Notes: generated from the letters alone by a model not told the origin. A stretch of DNA of 32,830 bases from Methanospirillum stamsii (GCF_003173335.1 NZ_QGMZ01000009.1:1-32830); one strand, 5' to 3'; shown: positions 8,090 to 16,650, counted from the stretch's first letter. Program-made: numbers and translations.

Positions 8090-8905
8090 ATGACTGTATC
8101 CGTGGAATCTGATAGTTGTACCCGGTGTGGTATTTGCAGCACAATATGTCCTATGGGAATTATTACCCCGGCAGATAAAGATACGCTTCCAGGAATTATC
8201 CCTGGAATGGAATCATCCTGTATTGCATGCGGCCAGTGTGAAGCATTTTGTAAGACCGGAGCAATTGTTGTGGACAAGGGTTCCGGTCATGTGGTGCAGA
8301 AAGCCTGGGATGGCTCAGGCATAACTCCAGCTCTGCTTGATACATACATGAAAAGCAGACGTTCTATTCGCCAGTTTAAGAATGATCCGGTTTCACGTGA
8401 GACGATTCTTGCTATTCTTGACATCTGCCGGTATGCAGCTTCAGGATGTAATGGTCAGCCGGTTGAATGGCTGGTAATTCATAAACCGGAAGAAGTACAC
8501 CGAATTGCAGAACTTACCATTGAATGGATGCGGACTCTTGTTAATACCGATCACCCCTTGAGTCCGTTTGTACCTGGTTTAATTTCCGGATGGGAAGCCG
8601 GGATAGATGTTATCTGCCGTGGAGCCCCTCATCTGCTTATTCCGCACATCGAGGAGAAGAATCAGATGGCATACACTGACGGGATTATTGCTCTGACCCA
8701 TGCAGATCTCGCTGCTCCTGCTTTTGGAGTGGGAATGTGCTGGGCCGGTTTTGTTGCTGCAGCATCCGGGTCATATGCTCCTCTGATGGAACTCTATAAC
8801 CTTCCATCCGGTCGGATTCCCCTTTATGCCCTCATGTTCGGGTATCCAAAGTATAAGCCTTATCATATTCCGGAAAGGAAAAAATTACAGGTTATCTGGC
8901 ATTAA
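8090..8905 (+). CDS. Ferredoxin-nitroreductase fusion flavoprotein
   Basis: Protein of 271 residues. The N-terminus carries two [4Fe-4S] motifs: C10-x2-C13-x2-C16-x3-C20-P and C44-x2-C47-x2-C50-x3-C54. A nitroreductase domain (about 82-265) follows, with the FMN-binding start SRRSIRQF, then AASGCNGQPVEWLVI and the C-terminal GVGMCWAG segment. It probably uses ferredoxin-type clusters to pass electrons to FMN and on to an unknown oxidised substrate. This architecture is common in anaerobic archaea and clostridia. ATG 8090 is preferred: the frame is open back to 7955, but those codons overlap the kinase gene and lie upstream of a good TATA box. It is transcribed separately from the upstream kinase. 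Confidence 0.9.
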   Translation: MTVSVESDSCTRCGICSTICPMGIITPADKDTLPGIIPGMESSCIACGQCEAFCKTGAIVVDKGSGHVVQKAWDGSGITPALLDTYMKSRRSIRQFKNDPVSRETILAILDICRYAASGCNGQPVEWLVIHKPEEVHRIAELTIEWMRTLVNTDHPLSPFVPGLISGWEAGIDVICRGAPHLLIPHIEEKNQMAYTDGIIALTHADLAAPAFGVGMCWAGFVAAASGSYAPLMELYNLPSGRIPLYALMFGYPKYKPYHIPERKKLQVIWH

Positions 8906-8963
8906 AATTGCTTATAATGCATCAATCCATATAACTGATATCCAACTACTTTTTTGAATATTA

Positions 8964-8971
8964 TTTATATT
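8964..8971 (+). promoter_or_regulatory. TATA box of the beta-helix gene
   Basis: TTTATATT matches the archaeal box A. Expected initiation is near 8993-8997, giving a leader of about 80 bases before ATG 9075 that begins with a strong hairpin. Confidence 0.5.
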
Positions 8972-8998
8972 CGTGTAAATAGATTGTTTTTTGAAGTG

Positions 8999-9034
8999 CA
9001 TGATATATCCCAGAATTTCCTGGGTATTATCATG
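8999..9034 (+). promoter_or_regulatory. Stem-loop at the 5' end of the leader
   Basis: The outer stem CATGATA (8999-9005) / TATCATG (9028-9034) is perfect. The inner stem CCCAG (9009-9013) / CTGGG (9020-9024) is separated by a symmetric 3x3 internal loop, and the apical loop has 6 bases. This is the only such symmetrical structure in the stretch 8906-9074. It may protect the RNA or act as a regulator site. Confidence 0.5.
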
Positions 9035-9074
9035 TATACTCAAACGAACAAAAATTTCCCGGAATGATTATTCT

Positions 9075-10409
9075 ATGGCACTTAAATTCAAACATCTCAC
9101 GATTGCACTTCTGGCAGTCATGATACTTTTTACTGGTTTGTGCATTGCACAGCCCGAACCTCCCATGGGATAACCACCCGGAGGTATGAACCCGGAAAAT
9201 GAACAACAATCATCGTATACCCTTGCAGGAGTTTACACTGTGGATGGGGAAGTAGTATCATCCGAAAATGATGAGTTTACCTCCGATATGACTGATATGT
9301 CTGCCATTTTCGTAACCAATGGGGGAAGTCTCACCCTTAAAAACCCGACAATTATCACCAATGGAAATACCTCTTCTAATGATGCCAGCAGTTTTTATGG
9401 GTTGAACGGAGCCGTACTAGTAAATAATGGAAGTACTGTTTCTATCACTGGAGGGAGTATTACTACAACCGGATCCGGAGCCAATGGCGTAATTCCTACT
9501 GGAGAAGGAACTGTTGTTACTCTTTCTGATATGACAATTACTGCGTCCGGCGGGGGAGGACACGGGGTTATGGCTACCCTTGGTGGTTCTCTCATCCTTC
9601 AAAATGTGGACATTAATACAACCGGACGCAACAGTGCACCTATTGCAACAGACCGTGGATCCGGGAATGTTACCGTTACAGGAGGGACTATTACCTCTTC
9701 AGGGATAGATTCCCCTGGGATATATTCAACCGGACAAATTTCTGTTACCGATGCTGTAATCACCTCAACCGGAACTGAAGCAGCGGTAATAGAAGGAGTA
9801 AATACCATTACCCTCTCGAATACGACACTTACCGGCGGTGTGGCAAAAACCGGAGGAGTAATGATCTACCAGAGTTTCTCCGGTGATGCTGACATTGGAA
9901 CCGGAACATTCACCATGGAAGGCGGGTCTCTGACAGTGCCCGAAGGTCCGGTATTCTTTGTCACCAATACAGATGCAATAATTTCTTTAAATGATGTCGT
10001 GATTACTGCTGATTCAGGTGAACTTGTCAATGCTGCTGCCACCTCCCGATGGGGAACAGAAGGATCCAATGGTGGGCATGTGGCCATGACGGCAGATAAT
10101 CTGGATTTGTCGGGATCAATCATCGCTGATGAAATAAGCACCGTCATTGCAACCATTCAAAATGGTTCCAACCTTTCCGGAGAAGTACATCATGCGGGCC
10201 TTATTATTGATAGCTCGAGCACCTGGAATGTGACTGGAGATTCAAATCTTACCAGTCTGGTAATTCCTGGTAGTATATCCGGAGAAGAAGTCACTAATAT
10301 CATAGGTAATGGATATACGGTGGTGTATGATCCAACTCTTCAGGAAAACAGCCCACTTGAAGGAAAGACTTACAACTTACAGGAAGGAGGAGTTCTCACC
10401 CCTGAATGA
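9075..10409 (+). pseudogene. Exported Ser/Thr/Gly-rich beta-helix-like protein with an in-frame stop
   Basis: ATG 9075 starts a signal peptide (M-A-L-K-F-K-H-L-T-I then a hydrophobic run to C-I-A-Q), followed by PEPPMG and TAA at 9171-9173. The same frame continues without shift as PPGGMNPENEQQSS and stays open to 10409. CAA to TAA, a single base change, would restore a continuous P-P-M-G-Q-P-P-G-G linker. The downstream 407 residues are rich in T, S, G, N and I/V with repeated G-G-x-(I/V)-T-x-(S/T)-G turns, typical of right-handed parallel beta-helix surface proteins. Without the signal peptide the long part would not be exported. A downstream start at ATG 9186 follows GGAGGT with no spacing. 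It is either a recent nonsense mutation, readthrough, or a sequencing error. Confidence 0.75.
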
Positions 10410-10420
10410 AAAAGATAAAA

Positions 10421-12715
10421 TCAGAGATTTTCAACGAAATATCCCATCATTTTTTTCAGATAGTATGGATCGTAATTTAAATCATGGTTTTTATTCGTAA
10501 AAACAAACATCTCAAACTGCTTTCCTGCTTTTTGGAGTGCATCTGCGAGCTGCAGGGTCATTGACGGGTGAACATTATCATCCATGTCTCCGGTCAGGAG
10601 CATGAGTTTGCCTGCAAGGTTTTCTGCCTTTAATGCAGTTACCTGTTCTGAATATGCTTCGGTAACCGGATATCCTTCATATTTTTCTCCCCAGAATGAT
10701 CCATATAATCTGCAGTCATGGTCTCCTGATGCAGCAACTCCAACCTTATAAAAGTCCGGATATGTGAGCATTGCCTGTGCTGTCATGAACCCTCCGGCTG
10801 ATTTTCCATACATACCGACTCTGCTCAGATCCATGAACTGATACTTTTTGGCAAGTTCTTTCAGACCGGCAATATGGTCCGGAAGGCCGCAGTCGCTAAG
10901 ATGTCCATAACTGTAATTATGGAATTCTTTTGACCGGTATGCTGTACCAAGTCCGTCCATGGTAACAACCACATATCCAAGTTCAGAAAGCATCTGGCAG
11001 GTCCAGAAGATTTTTGAGTTCCATGAGAGGTCTGCCGGGTAGTGAGTGGCGGTTACAATGGTATAGGGGCCTGGATACACTACATCAATTACCGGATACT
11101 TTTTGGTTTCATCAAAATTGGTTGGTTTGAATACTAGTCCATATAGGTCAGTGGTACCGTCTCTTGCTTTAACCGTTACCCGTTCCGGTGATATAAATCC
11201 TTTTTTCTGAAGATCAGAATCATCTGCGGTTGCAAGCTGCATAAGCAGAGTTCCGTCCATTGATCTGAGGACAGTGACCGTTGGAAGGTCGGTTCTGGAG
11301 TATGCATCAATGAAACAAGAGAAATCCGGAGAGATTGAGATATTATGTTCGGCCTGGCCAGGTGTCAGAAGCTTCAGGTCATTGCCGTCGGTCTGGACCC
11401 GGTAAAGGTACTGGTAATAGGGATTTCCCCCTTCTTTTCCACTGGCAGTAAAGTAAATGTGACCGTTCTTCTCATCGACGGCTATTATCTTCCGGACTAC
11501 CCAGTTACCATTGGTTAATTGTTTTTTCAGGTTACCTTTTGCATCGTAGAGGTACAGGTGACCCCATCCGCTTCGTTCAGAAAACCAGACGATGTCTCCG
11601 TTTTTTAGAGTAACAATGTTTGGTTTGTCCGCATACTGGAGATTTGATTCGATGTAGGTTTGAGCGTTTTCACTTAATATCTCCCGGATTTCTCCGGTAT
11701 TTGAATCTCCTGCAAGTAATCGGAGTGTTTTTTCTCCCCGTTCAATAAAGAGTGAATAGGTAGTGTTACCAGTGCTGTCCCACCACTGGAGTACATCTTC
11801 ATCGGTGTCCATCATGCTGACTTCCGGCTGTGCCCTGAATTTCATGGGAACAACCCGTTTTTCATCCACATTGATGGTCACCGGTTCATACATCGGTACA
11901 ACCGCATCTCCAGGGTATGCAAACCGGTAACTATAGAGTATCGGTCTTTTCCCGGTTTCTGGAGCATTCTGAATGAGCCAGAGCGGGCTTACATTCCGCT
12001 GGTCAATCTTATATGTGGCGATTTTTTCAGAATCCATCGACCAGACCAGGTATGGGGTGGGGCATTCATTAAGTCGTGCTTCAGAAGCCGGATATCTCAC
12101 CGTATCTGATCGTTTCCCATAGAAATAGTCATCCGTTCCATCGATTGTAAGGGGAGATCGTTTCCCGGTTTTTGTTTCATACATCCAGAGATTTGATCCG
12201 TTAACGTATGCTACTGCGGAGTTATCCGGTGATGGAATACCTGCTTCAATCTCCGGTGGCAGGGTGATTTTCGTGATTGTGTAGGTAGAGAGGTCACAGG
12301 ACCACTGGTTGTCATATGCTGTAAAGGTCAGGGTTTTTTCATCCGGGGAGAGGGTCATATCCCTGACCGGAAGGCGGGCGGTTTTTATGGAACTCCCGGT
12401 TGCTTTCTCTAAGGCCCTGATGAATTTATCCGTGTCAAAAAGGCGTTTTTTCACTCCTTGAGAGACATTAATATAATAAAATGAGCTCTTGTCCCGTGCG
12501 GTATCTTCATACCAGAACGCACCCGGCCCTATCCACTGGGGGTTAATATCGGCATGATAAATGTGAGAGACAGCGTTATCCGGATAAAAGAACTCAGCCA
12601 TTGCGATTTCATGTTGCAGGACCGGATTATTGGTATCTTTTGCCAGTACCGGAGAGATAAAAAGGGTGAGAATGAGAAGAAAGAGTAATGATATGTGTAA
12701 TGTTTTAAACTTCAT
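10421..12715 (-). CDS. Exported S9 family prolyl peptidase (DPP-IV type)
   Basis: Protein of 764 residues from ATG 12715; the frame is open to 12787 but the signal peptide begins at MKFKTLHISLL. It is predicted exported: hydrophobic residues 8-22, cleavage near VLAKD. Residues about 40-500 form the beta-propeller region (DPPIV_N), followed by the alpha/beta-hydrolase domain. The catalytic triad reads about Ser639 in G-K-S-A-G-G, Asp713 in D-M-D-D-N-V-H-P, and His744 in N-K-N-H-D. GLGTAYRSKEFHN and VVYPGPYT are family hallmarks. It should release N-terminal dipeptides, preferably after Pro or Ala, from peptides outside the cell. It is convergent with the beta-helix gene, only 11 bases apart. 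A close relative in a methanogen probably serves peptide use or surface-protein processing. Confidence 0.92.
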   Translation of the reverse strand: MKFKTLHISLLFLLILTLFISPVLAKDTNNPVLQHEIAMAEFFYPDNAVSHIYHADINPQWIGPGAFWYEDTARDKSSFYYINVSQGVKKRLFDTDKFIRALEKATGSSIKTARLPVRDMTLSPDEKTLTFTAYDNQWSCDLSTYTITKITLPPEIEAGIPSPDNSAVAYVNGSNLWMYETKTGKRSPLTIDGTDDYFYGKRSDTVRYPASEARLNECPTPYLVWSMDSEKIATYKIDQRNVSPLWLIQNAPETGKRPILYSYRFAYPGDAVVPMYEPVTINVDEKRVVPMKFRAQPEVSMMDTDEDVLQWWDSTGNTTYSLFIERGEKTLRLLAGDSNTGEIREILSENAQTYIESNLQYADKPNIVTLKNGDIVWFSERSGWGHLYLYDAKGNLKKQLTNGNWVVRKIIAVDEKNGHIYFTASGKEGGNPYYQYLYRVQTDGNDLKLLTPGQAEHNISISPDFSCFIDAYSRTDLPTVTVLRSMDGTLLMQLATADDSDLQKKGFISPERVTVKARDGTTDLYGLVFKPTNFDETKKYPVIDVVYPGPYTIVTATHYPADLSWNSKIFWTCQMLSELGYVVVTMDGLGTAYRSKEFHNYSYGHLSDCGLPDHIAGLKELAKKYQFMDLSRVGMYGKSAGGFMTAQAMLTYPDFYKVGVAASGDHDCRLYGSFWGEKYEGYPVTEAYSEQVTALKAENLAGKLMLLTGDMDDNVHPSMTLQLADALQKAGKQFEMFVFTNKNHDLNYDPYYLKKMMGYFVENL

Positions 12716-12843
12716 AAAAAATGAGGGATTGATTAAGGTAAATAAGTGACTATACCATGCCAGGATACCGTATTTATGAGAAATCATCCTGGTGTGCCGG
12801 TTATGTCCCGGGATTACTCCAGATAGTCATGCATTACATTGTA

Positions 12844-13464
12844 TCAGACAAAAGCCCGCAGTACTGCAATGACTCCGAATATACAGAGTATGCAGCCTGT
12901 TATCCGATTAATTTTTGTAATACCTCCTGAAGAAATAGTTTTTTGAAATAATCCGGCACTACTACTGAGCAGGGACCACCAGAGAAGAGATCCAAAACAT
13001 ATCCCAGTTACCAGCAATGTCGGGCCATATAATGAATGACCCTCATCTCCGATGCCAAGTGCTGCAACCAGACCTGTAAACAGGAAAATTGTGAGGGGAT
13101 TTGAGATAGTCAGGAAAAACATGGAACTGTATGCAGCGAGATATCCTTTCTTTGTTGGAAGTGTTTCCATGGCTTGCGGTCTGGAAGTAATTATCCGGAT
13201 CCCCAGAAGAAAGAGGAATGTTCCACCGATTATCTGTAGTAATTCTGAATTTAAAAGAAGGATATGAGTGATGGTAGCAAGTCCGAATGCAGCAAGTCCT
13301 GCATATATCGTGTCTGCGGTTGTCACTCCAAGACCCAGGACCAATCCCATCTTCTTTCCTTCGGACAGCGTCCGGTTCAGGCATAATAAGCAGATGGGTC
13401 CGGGCAATGCGGCGATGATAAAACCTGCAACGATACCGGATATCAGAGTACCTGGTTCAATCAT
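12844..13464 (-). CDS. LysE/RhtB-family membrane exporter
   Basis: Protein of 206 residues with about six membrane segments. The N-terminus I-S-G-I-V-A-G-F then AALPGPICLLCLNRTLSEGKK is the LysE family signature, with further matches in GLGVTTADTIYAGLAAFGL and ISNPLTIFLF. This family exports amino acids and other small metabolites; the substrate is unknown. It lies 15 bases after the stop of the CDF-like gene, so the two are probably one transcript. Confidence 0.88.
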   Translation of the reverse strand: MIEPGTLISGIVAGFIIAALPGPICLLCLNRTLSEGKKMGLVLGLGVTTADTIYAGLAAFGLATITHILLLNSELLQIIGGTFLFLLGIRIITSRPQAMETLPTKKGYLAAYSSMFFLTISNPLTIFLFTGLVAALGIGDEGHSLYGPTLLVTGICFGSLLWWSLLSSSAGLFQKTISSGGITKINRITGCILCIFGVIAVLRAFV

Positions 13465-13479
13465 TACATTTTATTGCTT

Positions 13480-14430
13480 TCATGGTTGCTCTGGACAGGG
13501 TTCCCTGATACATCCGAATTTTCCGGTGCAGGGCATGATGATTACCGAACTGTGTGGAATTTCTTTCTCTAGTGATTCCTTTATCCGGTAGATACTATCC
13601 TGAATCTCTTTACATCTCTTTTCGCCATCAAATTCCAGGAATAATTCAATATAGATATAGTTACCTGACTTTCGGGATCTGACACCATGAAATGCTTCAT
13701 ATTCATCGAAGAAATCTGCGAGTGAACGGACTACAACCAGTTGTAATTCCTCCTCAATGGTTTTATCCAGAAGATCAGGAAGAGAGGTGGAGATGGTCCG
13801 GTATCCTGAAAACAGAAATGAACCGATTACAATAAATGATGCAAGCGGGTCGATGTATTCTGCCCAGGAATTATGTTCAAGGAGCATTGCAAGTATCAGG
13901 GCAATAAGAACAACAAGATCAGTCCCGGCCTTTGTTTTAAAGAGGGTGATCTGTGCTTCCATTACCGGAGAATATCCCATTTTAGCGATATGGACTTTCT
14001 CTCTCCAGAGGACGGTGCTGACACAAACCCCAATAAACATCACAATCATTGCAAGAATCGTGGATTCTTCATGAAGCAGACTGGGGTTTAAGAGTTTAAA
14101 AACAGTAAGGGCAAAGACCAGGATAAGTGAGAGAAACATAACGACCCCGGTTATAATGCCTGTTATATTTTCAAATTTACCCATACCGTAATCATAGGCA
14201 TTTTCTCCTCCTCCTACCATTTTTTTAAGGGCGTACCAGGAGAAGAAGGTTGAAAGGATTTCATTTCCTTTTTTTATAACATCGGTATACAGAGTTACAG
14301 ATCCGGAAAGAATTGCAAGAATTAATGAAGGGAACCAGAAAATGGTATCAATCACCAGACTTTTGAATATTACCTGCTCTTTAATGATTGCAGAATGAGC
14401 GTCTGATACCATGTTTTTTTCTTTACTCAT
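13480..14430 (-). CDS. CDF-fold membrane protein with altered metal-binding site
   Basis: Protein of 316 residues with about six membrane segments and a C-terminal cytosolic domain (about 215-300) of the cation diffusion facilitator family. TM1-TM2 align well (LSGSVTLYTDVIKKGNE), as does the TM5 start. The usual A-D-x-x-H-x-x-x-D pair reads D50, K53, E57, and the TM5 H-x-x-x-D reads K167-A-G-T-D171. Lysine therefore replaces the metal-binding His/Asp in both helices. The C-terminal tail has Cys residues in C-T-G-K-F-G-C-I-R-E-P-C. It may not transport Zn or Cd by the usual site and could move another cation. It leads the operon with the LysE-type exporter; the start is ATG 14430, with a second Met at residue 7. 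Confidence 0.85.
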   Translation of the reverse strand: MSKEKNMVSDAHSAIIKEQVIFKSLVIDTIFWFPSLILAILSGSVTLYTDVIKKGNEILSTFFSWYALKKMVGGGENAYDYGMGKFENITGIITGVVMFLSLILVFALTVFKLLNPSLLHEESTILAMIVMFIGVCVSTVLWREKVHIAKMGYSPVMEAQITLFKTKAGTDLVVLIALILAMLLEHNSWAEYIDPLASFIVIGSFLFSGYRTISTSLPDLLDKTIEEELQLVVVRSLADFFDEYEAFHGVRSRKSGNYIYIELFLEFDGEKRCKEIQDSIYRIKESLEKEIPHSSVIIMPCTGKFGCIREPCPEQP

Positions 14431-14559
14431 GAGTAGTGCCTTTTGCTAATACATGTGGGTAATAAGAATAGAAAAAACTCTGTTCTCATATCCGGGAGAA
14501 GAATATATGGAGGGATATCTGTAATGTTTCAGAGAATTGGATTGTAGCAAAAAAAGGTA

Positions 14560-15081
14560 TTATAATATCTCTAATGAAGAGAAGAACTGGTTCATCTCTT
14601 CTTGATACAGGGTCATTATATCTTCATTTGGATATGCAAACCAGAGATACACGATGGTCTTTTTTGAACCAGCAAGGATTAAATTCAGTTTTTCTCTCGT
14701 TTGCTGATTATCCCAGTATGATATTGAAAAATACGGGCGTCTTGTGTCAGATCCATATTCTGTTGTGCCGGTTTGTATGAAATCCGGGTAATCTTTCATC
14801 AGTGTTTCTTGTAATTCGTTCAGTATGTCGCTATCTGGAATCTGCATGACCGGATTATCAACTATCATTACGATAGCATACAGGCCGGCGGTGTTTGGAT
14901 CTCCGAACAGATATGCCTTCATCCAGTTATAGTTCATTTTTATCTCCTGCCATTTCCAGTCTGATGGAAAGTTAAAAGTTGTCCGATCATCTGCACGAAA
15001 TGTTGTCAGGTCTTCCTGAGCCTCTGCTCCGGAAAAAAGCAGTATGAGACTGATGATTAGGAGAAAGAATACCCACTTCAT
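14560..15081 (-). CDS. Small exported protein of unknown function (PsbP-like fold possible)
   Basis: Protein of 173 residues. A signal peptide covers residues 1-21 (MKWVFFLLIISLILLFSGAEA, cleavage after A-E-A). The mature part contains F-N-F-P-S-D-W-K-W, then a segment that resembles the PsbP/DUF1795-like fold (V-M-I-V-D-N-P, F-S-I-S-Y-W, Y-L-W-F-A-Y-P). That assignment is from pattern only. Its TATA box is so close (CTATATAG, 15103-15110) that the mRNA is probably leaderless. There is no operon partner; a 129-base gap separates it from the CDF-like gene downstream. Confidence 0.75.
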   Translation of the reverse strand: MKWVFFLLIISLILLFSGAEAQEDLTTFRADDRTTFNFPSDWKWQEIKMNYNWMKAYLFGDPNTAGLYAIVMIVDNPVMQIPDSDILNELQETLMKDYPDFIQTGTTEYGSDTRRPYFSISYWDNQQTREKLNLILAGSKKTIVYLWFAYPNEDIMTLYQEEMNQFFSSLEIL

Positions 15082-15102
15082 ACCCTTTGCTCTGTTTTTC
15101 GT

Positions 15103-15110
15103 CTATATAG
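15103..15110 (-). promoter_or_regulatory. TATA box giving a probable leaderless transcript
   Basis: CTATATAG is palindromic; read on the minus strand it sits about 22-29 bases upstream of ATG 15081. Initiation would fall on or next to the A of the start codon. Confidence 0.5.
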
Positions 15111-15507
15111 TTGTATTCCCAGTCAAATAGTGAGTGATAAACGTTGAATCTATTATAGCGTCTTGATATATATTTCGGCCATTATAAATATCGGAAATTT
15201 CGTGAACTGTTATTGGACAAGCAGCATGGTATGATCACCTGATGTGCCTGAAACTGAAGAGTTTCCCTTAACAATCCGGTTTTATGATGATTCGTCAGGA
15301 TAACCTGAATCATGCGAATAGAACTTTGGTGATGGTAATTATTCGATAGAGCAAAACCCTCTCTCCACATACACCGTTCGGGAGATTATGACGTAAATTT
15401 ATCCATCTCCCGTTAATTGTAAAAAACTTTCAGTCCAAAACTTTGAAAAAAACCGTGAAAAATGATATCCTTTGGCAGGTGCAATAGCAAACAGAAGAGG
15501 TTTGAAT
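15111..15507. other. Non-coding stretch with three inverted repeats
   Basis: No convincing gene lies here. Three perfect inverted repeats stand out: GAAACT (15250-15255) / AGTTTC (15260-15265) with loop GAAG; CGAATA (15315-15320) / TATTCG (15340-15345); and CGGGAGAT (15379-15386) / ATCTCCCG (15405-15412), whose 18-base spacer holds the palindrome TAAATTTA. It may hold the upstream control of the hydrolase gene or a small RNA. No tRNA-like cloverleaf is recognisable. Confidence 0.45.
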
Positions 15508-16179
15508 ATGGGATGTTTTGTTTTTGTTCATGGTGGAAATATGTCTGTAAAGACATGGAATGAACTGGCCAATTCTCATATCTCTACTCCTGATGGATTA
15601 ATGGGAGGAAGGGTATGGGATCCGGTTATGCAGTACCTCCCCTCTGAAAATGTGAGTTTTGCTCCGACATTAGGCGATGAAAAATCGCACAATCTTACGG
15701 ATCATATCAATCAGATATGTGATTTGATTATGAGGCATGACCTCAATGCAGTACGTCTGGTCGCTCATAGTTATGGCGGAATGGTAATCAGCGGTGTTGC
15801 AGCCCGGATGCCTGAGAGAATTCATCAACTGGTATATGTGGATGCAGCATTTCCTGATCCTGGTCAGTCATTATATGACATCATTCGTAGAGGCGGGTGT
15901 GACCCTTCATCATTCCAGGGATTAGAACCTGAACCCCCATATATTGAAAGACTTACCTATGATATGGCTGTCCTTTCTTCTTTTCCGAAAGTGTATATCG
16001 TTTGCACCAGCAGTTCATTTTCTCCGGTAACTGAGGTTGTTCTAAAAAAAATCCAAGAATCTACTCGTGAATGGACAATTTTCACGTTATATTCATCGCA
16101 TGTCCCCATGGCATCAATGCCTGAAAAGCTGGCATCAATCTTACTGGAAACAGAAAAGATAGTCCTTAAGAAAGAATAG
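15508..16179 (+). CDS. Alpha/beta hydrolase (esterase-like)
   Basis: Protein of 223 residues. FVFVHGG at residues 4-10 is the oxyanion loop. The nucleophile elbow A-H-S88-Y-G-G and a late His198 in S-S-H-V-P-M are the expected catalytic Ser and His; V-Y-V-D-A-A-F-P follows the strand where family members have conserved contacts. The layout resembles small plant methylesterase-like or salicylate-esterase-like alpha/beta hydrolases. The substrate is unknown. ATG 15508 is preferred over the upstream open frame because AGAGG (15496-15500) lies seven bases before it. There is no signal peptide, so it is cytosolic. Confidence 0.85.
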   Translation: MGCFVFVHGGNMSVKTWNELANSHISTPDGLMGGRVWDPVMQYLPSENVSFAPTLGDEKSHNLTDHINQICDLIMRHDLNAVRLVAHSYGGMVISGVAARMPERIHQLVYVDAAFPDPGQSLYDIIRRGGCDPSSFQGLEPEPPYIERLTYDMAVLSSFPKVYIVCTSSSFSPVTEVVLKKIQESTREWTIFTLYSSHVPMASMPEKLASILLETEKIVLKKE

Positions 16180-16204
16180 GTTTTATGATCCGGTTTAGTC
16201 CTGG

Positions 16205-16498
16205 TTAAATCTCTCTAATCTCAAACCAGGGGAGGTCATCTTCCGGATGAGTAGGATGGTTTTCTGTCGGATATATGGTATTTTTATTAATCTCAAACCA
16301 TGCAACGCTCTGATCCGGATTATCCGGATGACCTGAAGCAGGGTAAATATTGCCATCGCGGATCTCAAACCAAGGCTCCGGTTCCTGGGGATTGGTAGGA
16401 TGATAAAGCGTAGTATAGATCTCATTTTCGATTATCTCGAACCATGGGACAGGTTCTGACGGGTTTGTCGGATGAAAGGATGTGGTGTAAATATTCAT
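16205..16498 (-). CDS. Mini-protein of four 24-residue W-F-E-I repeats
   Basis: Protein of 97 residues made almost entirely of four repeats of about 24 residues. The consensus is I-Y-(P/T)-T-x-x-H-P-T-N-P-x-x-x-x-P-W-F-E-I-(R/x)-(D/E/x)-x-(N/x). Each unit has one invariant H-P, a P five residues before or near W, and the W-F-E-I end. It is Pro- and acid-rich with no Cys and no signal peptide. It may form a four-bladed or four-fold closed beta structure. I do not recognise a family with certainty. It is convergent with the hydrolase, 25 bases apart. The weak ribosome-binding site (AGAGG about 13 bases upstream) leaves the start slightly uncertain. Confidence 0.75.
   Translation of the reverse strand: MNIYTTSFHPTNPSEPVPWFEIIENEIYTTLYHPTNPQEPEPWFEIRDGNIYPASGHPDNPDQSVAWFEINKNTIYPTENHPTHPEDDLPWFEIREI
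16208..16495 (-). repeat. Four tandem coding repeats of about 72 bases
   Basis: The units encode residues 2-24, 25-48, 49-72 and 73-97 of the mini-protein. They are diverged at DNA level but keep the 72-base phase, with I-Y near the start and W-F-E-I near the end of each. Confidence 0.8.
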
Positions 16499-16650
16499 TG
16501 ATATACAAAAAACCTCTTACGTGAAAAAACTATTCTAGAGAATTTTACAAAAAAATTAAAAATCGTTTGGATACTCAATCATTAAGACAAAAAGACTATG
16601 ACTGAAGGACCATTTGGAGTTACAATTATTGGTATTCTCTGGAAAATATG

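Noticed and set aside
9171-9173. Recoding of the stop codon as pyrrolysine
   Set aside because: Pyrrolysine uses UAG; this codon is UAA, and no supporting stem structure is evident just downstream.
13043-13591. Antisense and alternative frames within the LysE-type and CDF-like genes
   Set aside because: They are shadows of conserved membrane-protein frames with no start signals of their own.
15182-15370. Short open frame of 62 codons in the gene-free stretch
   Set aside because: No ribosome-binding site, no recognisable motif, and the region holds several inverted repeats instead.
16195-16425. Second open frame overlapping the four-repeat mini-protein
   Set aside because: It shows repeated segments only because the underlying DNA is repetitive; the in-phase W-F-E-I frame is far better preserved.
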